This document shows positions 1 to 5,717 of a stretch of DNA of 8,193 bases, piece after piece (position 1 is the first letter of the stretch; the number at the start of each line of letters is the position of its first letter). Source of the DNA: Actinomycetes bacterium. GTDB lineage: Bacteria > Actinomycetota > Acidimicrobiia > Acidimicrobiales > Palsa-688. The DNA lies in the NCBI GenBank assembly GCA_021827225.1, contig JAKAXG010000167.1:1-8193 (forward strand), in the 5' to 3' direction. The translations under genes and the position numbers were made by a program. The notes beneath the pieces are model-generated. The model searched no databases. It was given only the letters and a program-made list of their open reading frames with translations, and was not told the DNA's origin.

Positions 1-473
1 GGCGGCGCCGGAAAGCGGTCGGATACGTAGCGCTGCGCCAGCGCGCTCCAGATCGACGCGGTGGCGCCGATGCCGACCGAGCCCGTCGAGAAGTCGACCG
101 GGTCGGGGTCCTTGGTCCGGCTGGGATAGCTCTGAAGCCCGCCGTAGGCCCGCAGCTCGGTCAGGTAGCGGGGGTCGAGCCGACCGAGCAGATAGTTGAT
201 GGCGTGCAGGACCGGTGAAGCGTGGGGCTTCACGGACACCCGGTCGTCGGCGCCGAGATGGTGGAAGTACAGGGCGGTCATGATGCTGACCGCCGACGCC
301 GAAGAGGCCTGGTGGCCGCCGACCTTGACCCCGGAACCCTTCGGACGGTTGTGGTTGGCGTGGTGGATGATGCTGGTCGCCAACCACAGCACCCGGCGTT
401 GCACCCGCTCCAGCACCTCCAGATCGCGCGGCGAGGGGCGGGCGGGAGCCTGGATAGCGGTCGGGGCTGACAC
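1..473 (-). CDS. Transketolase-like / pyruvate dehydrogenase E1-type ThDP enzyme, N-terminal part (partial, runs off left edge)
   Basis: The gene reads leftward from a GTG at 471-473, and 157 codons are visible. The protein resembles the ThDP-binding N-terminal region of homodimeric E1/transketolase enzymes. A V-G-G-H-Q-A-S stretch (H54) corresponds to the LGGH-x-AS region of AceE. K-P-H-A-S-P (H86) corresponds to its GH-x-SPG motif. G-G-L-Q-S-Y-P (111-117) and F-S-T-G-S-V-G-I-G (128-136) follow in the expected order. Enzymes of this family decarboxylate 2-oxoacids or transfer two-carbon units using ThDP and magnesium. Only about 28 residues precede the conserved region, clearly shorter than the N-terminus of E. 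coli AceE. It therefore looks like the shorter AceE-like group often labelled just 'transketolase' in actinobacteria, and the substrate cannot be named. The start was chosen because similarity begins soon after it and a G-rich tract lies 14-19 bases upstream. The gene diverges from the helicase gene. Confidence 0.87.
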   Translation of the reverse strand, partial: MSAPTAIQAPARPSPRDLEVLERVQRRVLWLATSIIHHANHNRPKGSGVKVGGHQASSASAVSIMTALYFHHLGADDRVSVKPHASPVLHAINYLLGRLDPRYLTELRAYGGLQSYPSRTKDPDPVDFSTGSVGIGATASIWSALAQRYVSDRFPAP

Positions 474-482
474 GAAGCGGAC

Positions 483-496
483 GGTACCCCCGTACC
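483..496 (-). promoter_or_regulatory. Short inverted repeat over the ribosome-binding region of the E1-like gene
   Basis: The sequence is GGTAC, four C, then GTACC, which is a perfect 5-bp inverted repeat. In the minus-strand transcript it reads as a stem with a GGGG loop, ending 9 bases before the GTG start. The G-rich loop is the only Shine-Dalgarno-like sequence before that start. The hairpin could therefore mask or present the ribosome site, or the DNA repeat could be an operator. It is short, and chance occurrence in GC-rich DNA is possible. Confidence 0.25.
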
Positions 497-692
497 CGAA
501 GTCGGGCAACAGCGTCAGCGGTGATGGTGGTGGAGAAGGCGACGGTGGCCAGGGCCGTTCATCCCACCCGGCCGGCAAACCGGGTACCATGTCGCCCGTA
601 CCGCGGGGTTGGCGCCCCGACGGCGGCCGGTAAAGCGCCGGCGAGGCCTACGAGACATCTTTTTCGAGTCGGCCACCACCCCTGGACCGACT

Positions 693-696
693 GGAG
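693..696 (+). promoter_or_regulatory. Ribosome-binding site that decides the helicase start
   Basis: GGAG lies four bases before the GTG at 701. The reading frame is open further upstream to an ATG at 521, but that extension is arginine/proline-rich and unlike a helicase N-terminus. This site, together with the Q-motif beginning about 12 residues after the GTG, supports 701 as the start. Confidence 0.55.
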
Positions 697-700
697 TCTT

Positions 701-2014
701 GTGAGTACCTCTGCCCTTCCCCTGGTTTCCGACGGCTTCGCCGCGCTCGGCGTGCCACCGCAGCTGTCCGCTGCTCTGGGCGCGGCCGGGATCAGCGAAC
801 CGTTCCCGATCCAGGCCGCCACCCTGCCCGACTGCCTGGCCGGCCGGGACGTGTGCGGCAAGGCTCCCACCGGATCGGGCAAGACCCTGGCCTTCGGGTT
901 GGCGGTCCTGTCCCGGCTGGTCGAGGTTCCCCGCGCCGAACGGGGGGGCCGCCGGAGGGACGGCGGTCGTCCCCGGGCCCTCATCCTGGTACCGACCAGG
1001 GAGCTGGCCGCCCAGGTGGAGGAGGTGCTGGCGCTGCTCGCCGGCGCCATCGGCGCCGCCGTGACCTCCGTCTACGGAGGGGTCGGATACGGCAAGCAGC
1101 TGACTGCCCTGCGGAGCGGGGTGGACGTCCTCATCGCCTGCCCCGGGCGGTTGGAGGATCTCGTGACCCGGGGATCCGTCGACCTGGCCTTCGTCGAGAT
1201 GGTCGTCATCGACGAGGCGGACCGCATGGCGGACATGGGCTTCCTGCCCGCCGTGCGCCGGCTGGTCAACCAGACCAGCGGGGACCGCCAGACGCTTCTG
1301 TTCTCGGCGACCCTCGACGGTCCCGTCGACAAGCTCGTCCGGGACTACCAGCGTTCGCCGGTACGACACGAGGTCGCATCCGCCGACACCGACCGGGGCG
1401 AGATACACCACCGCTTCTGGTCGGTCGAGACCGAGGACCGGGTGGCCGTGACCGCCGAAACCGTCATCGCCCGGGGACCGGCGGTGGTGTTCTGCCGCAC
1501 CAAGCACGGGGCCGACCGGCTGTCCAAGCGACTGGCCCGCTTCGGGCTCTCCACCGCCCCCATCCACGGCGACCGCAGCCAGAGCCAGCGGGAACGGGCC
1601 CTGGCCGCATTCCGCTCCGGAAGTCTCGACGTTCTCGTGGCCACCGACGTGGCGGCGCGCGGCATCCATGTCGACGGGGTGCCCCTGGTGGTGCACTACG
1701 ACCCGCCCGCCGACGCCACCGACTACGTGCACCGCTCCGGTCGGACCGGCCGGGCCGGAGCTGACGGCATCGTCGTCAGCCTGCTCGGGCAGGGACACAT
1801 CGACGGAGCCCGGAAGGTGCAGCGACAGTTGGGGCTCAAGCTCGGCGTGTCCTCGCCGGACGTCTCCGCCCTGCCCGACGTGGCGGATCAGGCGGGCGGC
1901 CTGCTGAGGCCGAGAGCCACCCCCTCGGTGGCGGAGACACCGCCGGCCCGGCCGGCCACCGCCAAGCCGCGCCGCCCGGCCCGGAACCGGCGCCGGCGGC
2001 CCGACCAGCGCTGA
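701..2014 (+). CDS. DEAD-box ATP-dependent RNA helicase
   Basis: The 437-residue protein carries the full superfamily 2 DEAD-box motif set. Q motif: F13 to Q38 in F-P-I-Q. Motif I: APTGSGKT 55-62. Ia: PTREL 98-102. Ib: CPGR 147-150. II: DEAD 171-174. III: SAT 202-204. IV: VVFCRT 262-267. V: ATDVAARGIHV 314-324. VI: HRSGRTGR 344-351. It should unwind short RNA duplexes using ATP in the cytoplasm, for example in ribosome assembly or mRNA turnover. Two positions differ from consensus: C147 where TPGR is usual, and H323 where motif V normally has D (ARGID). After the two RecA domains only about 70 residues remain, ending in a proline/arginine-rich basic tail (about 417-437) that probably contacts RNA. 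There is no DbpA- or CsdA-type RNA-binding domain, so the size is near that of minimal RhlE-like proteins. An exact subfamily symbol is not justified. Confidence 0.95.
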   Translation: MSTSALPLVSDGFAALGVPPQLSAALGAAGISEPFPIQAATLPDCLAGRDVCGKAPTGSGKTLAFGLAVLSRLVEVPRAERGGRRRDGGRPRALILVPTRELAAQVEEVLALLAGAIGAAVTSVYGGVGYGKQLTALRSGVDVLIACPGRLEDLVTRGSVDLAFVEMVVIDEADRMADMGFLPAVRRLVNQTSGDRQTLLFSATLDGPVDKLVRDYQRSPVRHEVASADTDRGEIHHRFWSVETEDRVAVTAETVIARGPAVVFCRTKHGADRLSKRLARFGLSTAPIHGDRSQSQRERALAAFRSGSLDVLVATDVAARGIHVDGVPLVVHYDPPADATDYVHRSGRTGRAGADGIVVSLLGQGHIDGARKVQRQLGLKLGVSSPDVSALPDVADQAGGLLRPRATPSVAETPPARPATAKPRRPARNRRRRPDQR

Positions 2015-2065
2015 GCGCCCACCGCCGGTCGTTGTCGCCGGCCGGACAAAGGGATAGACAGTGGT

Positions 2066-2923
2066 ATGCACGTCGGTGCGGTGTTCCCGCAGACCGAGCT
2101 GGCTACCGACCCGGCGACCGTCCGGTCGTACGCCAGCGCCGTTGAGGACCTGGGGTTCCGCCACATCCTGGCCTATGACCATGTCCTGGGGGCCGACCCG
2201 GCCGTTCATACCGGCTGGAGCGGTCCCTACGACGTGGACACCACCTTCCACGAACCGTTCGTGATGTTCGGGTTCCTGGCCGCCGTCACCCGTCTCGAAC
2301 TGGTGACCGGCATCATCATCGCCCCCCAGCGCCAGACGGCCCTGATCGCCAAGCAGGCCTGCGAGGTGGACATCCTCAGCGGCGGGCGGTTCCGTCTGGG
2401 CATCGGAGTCGGCTGGAACCGGGTGGAGTACGAGTCGTTGGGGCAGGAGTTCGGCACCCGGGGGCGTCGCCAGGAGGAACAGATCGGGCTGCTGCGCCGG
2501 CTGTGGACGGAGCGGACCGTAGACCACGACGGCGAGTTCGACCGGATCAAGGGGGCGGGCATCGCCCCTCTCCCGGTCCAGCGGCCCATACCGATCTGGA
2601 TGGGCGGCCAGTCAGAGGCCGCCTACCGGCGGATCGGTCGGCTGGCCGACGGGTGGTTCCCCATGACTCCCCCGGGCGAGCGCCTCGAGCGGGCGCTCGA
2701 GCAGGTCGCCCACGGCGCCGCTCAGGCCGGACGCGACGCTGGCTCCATCGGCATGGAAGGCCGGATCCCGGCCGGCCCGGAGGCCGCCCGCCACGCGGAG
2801 AAGTGGCGCCTGGCCGGCGCCACCCACCTGACGGTCGACACCATGCGGGCCGGCCACGACGGGCTCGGCGGCCACCTGAAGGCGCTCGAGGACACCGCCA
2901 GGGCGCTGGGACTCGCCCGGTAG
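2066..2923 (+). CDS. LLM-class (luciferase-like) F420-dependent oxidoreductase
   Basis: The 285-residue protein has the TIM-barrel pattern of the luciferase-like monooxygenase superfamily, and of the F420-dependent subgroup in particular. It opens with a beta strand G-A-V-F-P-Q (4-9). Then follow A-Y-D-H-V (36-40), a V-T-G-I-I-I-A-P strand (80-87), the strongly typical S-G-G-R-F-R-L-G-I-G-V-G-W region (105-117), and P-I-P-I-W-M-G-G (174-181) before A-D-G-W (194-197). Such enzymes transfer hydride between reduced or oxidised F420 (sometimes FMN) and varied substrates. The substrate here is unknown. The ATG at 2066 has AAAGGGA at 2048-2054 with an 11-base gap, and the GTG at 2061 is out of frame. 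The length is normal for the family. It lies 51 bp after the helicase stop and 78 bp before an SRPBCC gene, so it could be read from a helicase promoter or its own. Confidence 0.92.
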   Translation: MHVGAVFPQTELATDPATVRSYASAVEDLGFRHILAYDHVLGADPAVHTGWSGPYDVDTTFHEPFVMFGFLAAVTRLELVTGIIIAPQRQTALIAKQACEVDILSGGRFRLGIGVGWNRVEYESLGQEFGTRGRRQEEQIGLLRRLWTERTVDHDGEFDRIKGAGIAPLPVQRPIPIWMGGQSEAAYRRIGRLADGWFPMTPPGERLERALEQVAHGAAQAGRDAGSIGMEGRIPAGPEAARHAEKWRLAGATHLTVDTMRAGHDGLGGHLKALEDTARALGLAR

Positions 2924-2965
2924 CCGCCGGTGGGACCGGCTCGGGCGGGGTGGTACGGCGGTCTA

Positions 2966-2971
2966 TACGAT
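2966..2971 (+). promoter_or_regulatory. Candidate -10 element before the SRPBCC-SDR-ATPase cluster
   Basis: TACGAT, overlapping TATACG at 2964-2969, is the most AT-rich hexamer in the 78-bp gap after the oxidoreductase gene and fits TANNNT. Transcription would start about 25 bases before the ATG at 3002. The sequence 17-18 bases upstream is GC-rich with no recognisable -35 box, so this is only a candidate. Confidence 0.28.
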
Positions 2972-3001
2972 GACGCAGGGTCCACCGACAGGAGAACGAC
3001 C

Positions 3002-3418
3002 ATGGCTGACGCCACGACCTACGAAGATGTCGCAGTACCGGCTGAGCGGGCATGGGAAGTGATCGGCGACTTCGCCAACATCCGGAAGTGGGCCCCGGCC
3101 GTCAAGGACGAGAAATTGGAGGAATCGCCGGCGGGCAAGGTCCGGATCCTGACCATGCCCGATGACAGCGTCGTGCGGGAGGCACTGGTTCTCAGCTCCC
3201 AGTTCTCCTACACCTACAGCGTGCTCGACCGCCCGGAGATGAAGGATCACCGGTCCACGGTTGCCGTCGTCCCCCTCGACGGGTCGAGTTGCCGCATCGA
3301 GCTGATCGTCCACGTGGGCGCCTCGGAAGGCCAGACCGAGGAGGAGCTCACCGCACGCTACGAGCGTTTCGTGCGGGGCAACCTCAAAGCGATGAAGAAG
3401 GCTCTGGGCCTGGCCTGA
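3002..3418 (+). CDS. SRPBCC / START-like (polyketide cyclase-type) protein
   Basis: The 138-residue protein matches the helix-grip SRPBCC fold. The first strand leads into P-A-E-R-A-W-E-V-I-G-D-F-A-N (13-26) and I-R-K-W-A-P (27-32), the hallmark of the polyketide_cyc2/START-like group. Beta strands with a conserved R59-E60 and Y70-T71-Y72 follow, then a long C-terminal helix (about 112-136) that closes the hydrophobic pocket. Members bind or cyclise hydrophobic ligands, and many have no known activity. The ATG at 3002 has AGGAGA at 2990-2995 with six bases of spacing. The frame is open back to 2930, but that extension lacks family features and would include the candidate promoter. It ends only 11 bp before the SDR gene, so the two are very likely one transcript and may handle the same ligand. 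Confidence 0.87.
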   Translation: MADATTYEDVAVPAERAWEVIGDFANIRKWAPAVKDEKLEESPAGKVRILTMPDDSVVREALVLSSQFSYTYSVLDRPEMKDHRSTVAVVPLDGSSCRIELIVHVGASEGQTEEELTARYERFVRGNLKAMKKALGLA

Positions 3419-3421
3419 GGG
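3416..3421 (+). promoter_or_regulatory. Ribosome-binding site overlapping a stop codon (SRPBCC to SDR coupling)
   Basis: The TGA of the SRPBCC gene forms the start of TGAGGG, whose GAGGG lies eight bases before the GTG at 3430. The overlap suggests that translation of the SDR is coupled to the upstream gene. An AAGGG at 3423-3427 is too close to the start to be the main site. Confidence 0.45.
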
Positions 3422-3429
3422 TAAGGGCG

Positions 3430-4230
3430 GTGGCTTCGCGTCTGGAGGGCAAGGCCGGCATAGTGGTCGGTGCCGGGCAGACCCCCGGCGAAACGATCGG
3501 CAACGGGCGTGCCGCCGCCATCCTGTTCGCCCGCGAGGGGGCCCGGGTACTGCTGGTCGACCGTCGGCTGGCCTCCGCCCAGGCGACGGCAGGGATGATC
3601 CGGGCCGAGGGAGGCGAAGCCGAGTGCTTCGAGGGGGACTGGACGAGCCGGGCAGATTGCCAGGCGTTCACGGCGGCGTGCGCGGAGTCGTACGGCAGGA
3701 TCGACTTCCTTCACAACAACGTCGGGATAGGTGCCGGTGACGCCGACCCCCTCCGGCTCAGCGAGGAGGCCTTCGACCGCATCCTGAACGTGAACCTGAA
3801 GGGATGCCTCCTGTGCTGCCAGGCCGTCATCCCGGTGATGAGAGAGCAGGGGAGCGGGAGCGTGGTCAACGTGTCCTCGCTGGCTGCGGTGGCCTCCACC
3901 CCGCTGACCGCCTACAAGATCTCCAAGGCGGGGATGAACGCACTGGGCCAGTCGTTGGCCATGGCGAACGCCCGTCACGGTATCCGGGTGAACACCATCA
4001 TGCCCGGCCTGATGGACACCCCCATGGCCATCGAGGGAACAGCCCGAGCCCGCGGAGCGACCCGTGAACAGGTGCGCGAGGCCCGCAACCAATTGGTGCC
4101 GCTGCGTCGCAGGATGGGCACCGCCTGGGATGTGGCTCACGCCAGCCTGTTCCTGCACTCCGACGAGGCCGGGTTCATCACCGGCGTGGTTCTGCCCGTG
4201 GACGGCGGTCAGGCCGCTCGCGTCGGCTGA
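3430..4230 (+). CDS. Short-chain dehydrogenase/reductase (SDR), NAD-type
   Basis: The 266-residue protein is a classical-length SDR. The cofactor loop is unusual: G-A-G-Q-T-P-G (14-20) then E-T-I-G-N-G-R-A (21-28), an expanded form of TGxxxGxG. D44 at the end of the second strand (L-L-V-D-R-R) predicts NAD(H) rather than NADP(H). D70 lies in the G-D-W-T segment, and N96-N97-V-G replaces the usual NNAG. The catalytic set is N122 (V-N-L), S149, Y162 and K166 (Y-K-I-S-K). The M-P-G segment (191-193) and the C-terminal V-L-P-V-D-G-G (254-260) are typical. It should oxidise an alcohol or reduce a ketone; the substrate is unknown. The GTG start follows a GAGGG that overlaps the preceding stop. It is 19 bp from the next gene. 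The frame extends upstream into the SRPBCC gene, but that part is not SDR-like. Confidence 0.92.
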   Translation: MASRLEGKAGIVVGAGQTPGETIGNGRAAAILFAREGARVLLVDRRLASAQATAGMIRAEGGEAECFEGDWTSRADCQAFTAACAESYGRIDFLHNNVGIGAGDADPLRLSEEAFDRILNVNLKGCLLCCQAVIPVMREQGSGSVVNVSSLAAVASTPLTAYKISKAGMNALGQSLAMANARHGIRVNTIMPGLMDTPMAIEGTARARGATREQVREARNQLVPLRRRMGTAWDVAHASLFLHSDEAGFITGVVLPVDGGQAARVG

Positions 4231-4237
4231 CCGGGCG

Positions 4238-4243
4238 AAGGAG
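4238..4243 (+). promoter_or_regulatory. Strong ribosome-binding site before the ATPase gene
   Basis: AAGGAG is six bases before the ATG at 4250 and is the best Shine-Dalgarno match in the window. It fixes the start, although the frame is open far upstream through the SDR gene. Confidence 0.6.
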
Positions 4244-4249
4244 TCTGGT

Positions 4250-5122
4250 ATGGCGATCGACGGCGTTGCGACCCAGTTCGAGCCGGAGCCGGCCTGTGCC
4301 GCGGCGGCGCGTCGATTCGTGGTGGACGCCCTCGGGTCGTGGGGCCTGGCCCGGTTCGAGGACGACGCCGCCCTCTGTGCCGCCGAGCTGGCCACCAACG
4401 CCATCCTTCACTGCCGGACCACCTTCACCGTGGCCGTGCGGGCGATCCCGGCGGGAGTGCGCATCGACGTGCAGGACGACCGACCGGACCGCCTGCCGCT
4501 ACAGCTTCCCCCGGACCTGGACCCCCTCGCATCGGGCACCACGGGCAGGGGGCTCAAGATGGTCTCGGCGATGTGCTCCCGGTGGGGGTTTTTCACCACG
4601 GACCTGGCCAAGACCGTCTGGGTGGAGCTGACCGACCAACGCCCGGGCGGGTTCCGGAAGGCGCTGGTCGAGCTGGCCGCCCGGCCGCCCGTCCAGGCCG
4701 CCCGGCCGGTGCGGCTGGTGGACCTTCCCGTAGCGGCGGCCATCGCCAGCGGCGTGCAGATCGACGACCTGGTTCGCCAGATCCAACTCGAGCCGGAGCG
4801 GATCAGCCCGGCGGAGCGAACGGTGTTGTACCGGCTGCTGGAGCGCAGCGCCGCCCCCCGACTGATCGGCAGGCAGGAGGCGTTCCGGGCGGCCGGGCGG
4901 GGCCTCGATCGCTACACGCTCGAACTGGCCGTGTCGGCCGACGAACTGACCGCGGTCGGAGAGTTGGTCGAGTTCCTGCAGCGCTTGGCCGATACATCGC
5001 AGCTCGACGCCGGCCAGGTCCCGCCCGAGGTGGACGCCATGCGGGCCTGGCTGCCCGGGGAGGTGGGCGCCCAGCACGAGGGCCGGAGCCCGTCGCCGTT
5101 TCCGGGCGCCGCCCTGCGCTGA
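4250..5122 (+). CDS. HATPase_c_2 (RsbW-like) ATP-binding protein with an unassigned C-terminal domain
   Basis: The 290-residue protein begins with a GHKL-type ATPase domain of about 128 residues. The N box is E46-L-A-T-N50-A. A D-V-Q-D-D segment (73-77) stands where the G1 box lies. G99-R-G-L (99-102) and W-G-F, K-T-V-W (121-124) close the domain, as in the RsbW-like proteins common in actinobacteria. Those bind ATP and phosphorylate or sequester partner proteins such as anti-anti-sigma factors. Residues 155-270 form a second region, probably helical, that I cannot assign. It opens with R-L-V-D-L-P-V and holds many L/E/R heptad-like stretches. I recall similar extensions in other actinobacterial ATP-binding proteins, without a known role. 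No sigma, anti-sigma or STAS gene is adjacent. It follows the SDR gene by 19 bp, so it is probably the last gene of that transcript and may regulate a response linked to it. Confidence 0.82.
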   Translation: MAIDGVATQFEPEPACAAAARRFVVDALGSWGLARFEDDAALCAAELATNAILHCRTTFTVAVRAIPAGVRIDVQDDRPDRLPLQLPPDLDPLASGTTGRGLKMVSAMCSRWGFFTTDLAKTVWVELTDQRPGGFRKALVELAARPPVQAARPVRLVDLPVAAAIASGVQIDDLVRQIQLEPERISPAERTVLYRLLERSAAPRLIGRQEAFRAAGRGLDRYTLELAVSADELTAVGELVEFLQRLADTSQLDAGQVPPEVDAMRAWLPGEVGAQHEGRSPSPFPGAALR

Positions 5123-5182
5123 CGGCCGCCACCCACCCACCCATCCGTCCGGTCCGCCCCTGCCCTGGCGCGGCGACGGTGG

Positions 5183-5545
5183 TCAGCGACGCCGGGGTCC
5201 CCGGGCCAGCCAGGCCCGGTGCTCCGTCACCGAGTACCCGGCGGCGGCCAGGCTGCCCACCAGTCGCCCGCCGGCCGATCTCCAGGTGCTCACCGCGAAG
5301 TACTCGGGCCCGTCGTGCAACGAGAGCGCCACCCTGGGCCATGGCGGAGCCAGGCGGGCCACGTAGAGATCGACCTCCCGCTCGGTGTGGCGCCATCCCC
5401 GCCCGACCCGTTCCCGGCCCAGGAAGAAGCCGGGGATGCACCTTATGAAGTCCGGGCTCACCTCGAGCTCGCCAGGTCCCGAGACGCCGTCAGGCGCCAC
5501 GAACGACACCTCGAACGTGGCCGGCCAGGACACCGTCGTCGACAC
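5183..5545 (-). CDS. Small hypothetical protein
   Basis: The 120-residue reading frame has a GTG start (5543-5545) and a TGA stop (5183-5185) and shows natural-protein composition. Alternating hydrophobic strands (F-E-V-S-F-V-A, then E-L-E-V-S, D-L-Y-V-A-R-L and R-V-A-L-S-L) precede a C-terminal segment with A-A-G-Y-S-V (about 100-105) that looks like a helix-turn-strand. It has no signal peptide or membrane segment. I do not recognise a family; a small beta-rich cytoplasmic protein, perhaps PH-like, is the most that can be said. It faces the ATPase gene across a 60-bp gap and diverges from the lipase gene. The ribosome site is weak (CGGG directly before the GTG), and the fifth codon, also GTG, is an alternative start. 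The main doubt is that GC-rich DNA makes spurious frames. Its position filling an otherwise empty gap, and its composition, favour a real gene. Confidence 0.62.
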   Translation of the reverse strand: MSTTVSWPATFEVSFVAPDGVSGPGELEVSPDFIRCIPGFFLGRERVGRGWRHTEREVDLYVARLAPPWPRVALSLHDGPEYFAVSTWRSAGGRLVGSLAAAGYSVTEHRAWLARGPRRR

Positions 5546-5604
5546 CCCGACAGCATCGCGCCGGACCGGCGGGGATGGAGGTCCTCCTCACGGGCCGCCC
5601 GGAC

Positions 5605-5635
5605 TTGCACGGCGGGCGGCGATCCCCGGTAACAT
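5605..5635 (+). promoter_or_regulatory. Candidate promoter of the secreted lipase gene
   Basis: TTGCAC at 5605-5610 and TAACAT at 5630-5635 resemble -35 and -10 boxes with a 19-base spacer. They lie in the most AT-rich stretch of the window (5629-5657), which strengthens the case. The transcript would begin near 5642 and have a leader of about 75 bases. That leader contains a small CGGAG/CTCCG hairpin at 5659-5673. Confidence 0.42.
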
Positions 5636-5701
5636 TTTCCCTTATCCGGACAAAAAGGACGGAGTCGGGCTCCGGTGGCCGGGGAGGTGCCGGGCTGCAG
5701 C

Positions 5702-5707
5702 GGGAGG
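5702..5707 (+). promoter_or_regulatory. Ribosome-binding site that favours a TTG start for the lipase gene
   Basis: GGGAGG lies ten bases before the TTG at 5718 but only one base before the in-frame GTG at 5709. Normal spacing therefore supports TTG. The choice changes only three residues at the N-terminus of the signal peptide. Confidence 0.4.
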
Positions 5708-5717
5708 TGTGGGACGG

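Larger units (their letters stand above)
474..700. promoter_or_regulatory. Divergent intergenic region between the E1-like gene and the helicase gene
   Basis: These 227 bases hold no convincing gene and must carry the control signals of both flanking genes. On the plus strand a TACCAT hexamer at 585-590 fits the TANNNT -10 pattern, but I see no good -35 box at the right distance. A locally AT-rich patch lies at 654-666. The pentamer GGTAC and its complement GTACC occur as two inverted pairs, at 483-487/492-496 and 583-587/598-602. The first pair is described separately. Assignment of either promoter is tentative. Confidence 0.4.

Noticed and set aside
521..700. 60-codon N-terminal extension of the helicase to the ATG at 521
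   Set aside because: The extension is Arg/Pro/Ala-rich and not helicase-like. A ribosome site directly before the GTG at 701 and the Q-motif position support the shorter form.
2019..2046. CCGG-rich inverted repeat after the helicase stop as a terminator
   Set aside because: Only a 5-bp stem with a 9-base loop and no T tract, and the next gene follows in the same direction 51 bp from the stop, so termination here is not supported.
515..2527. A 670-codon open frame on the minus strand spanning the helicase gene and half of the oxidoreductase gene
   Set aside because: It lies antisense to two clear protein families, has low-complexity Gly/His/Gln/Val-rich sequence with no recognisable domain, and is explained by rarity of stop codons in GC-rich DNA.
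3358..4404. A 348-codon minus-strand frame opposite the SDR gene
   Set aside because: It is antisense to an SDR with all catalytic motifs, and its translation is low-complexity with no family signature.
5131..5144. CCCA tandem repeat after the ATPase stop codon
   Set aside because: Only three to four copies in a C-rich spacer; too short to suggest a repeat array or a functional element.
4339..5448. A 369-codon plus-strand frame overlapping the ATPase gene in another phase
   Set aside because: It is dominated by Arg/Pro/Gly as expected from an out-of-phase reading of GC-rich coding DNA, while the ATPase frame has intact GHKL motifs.
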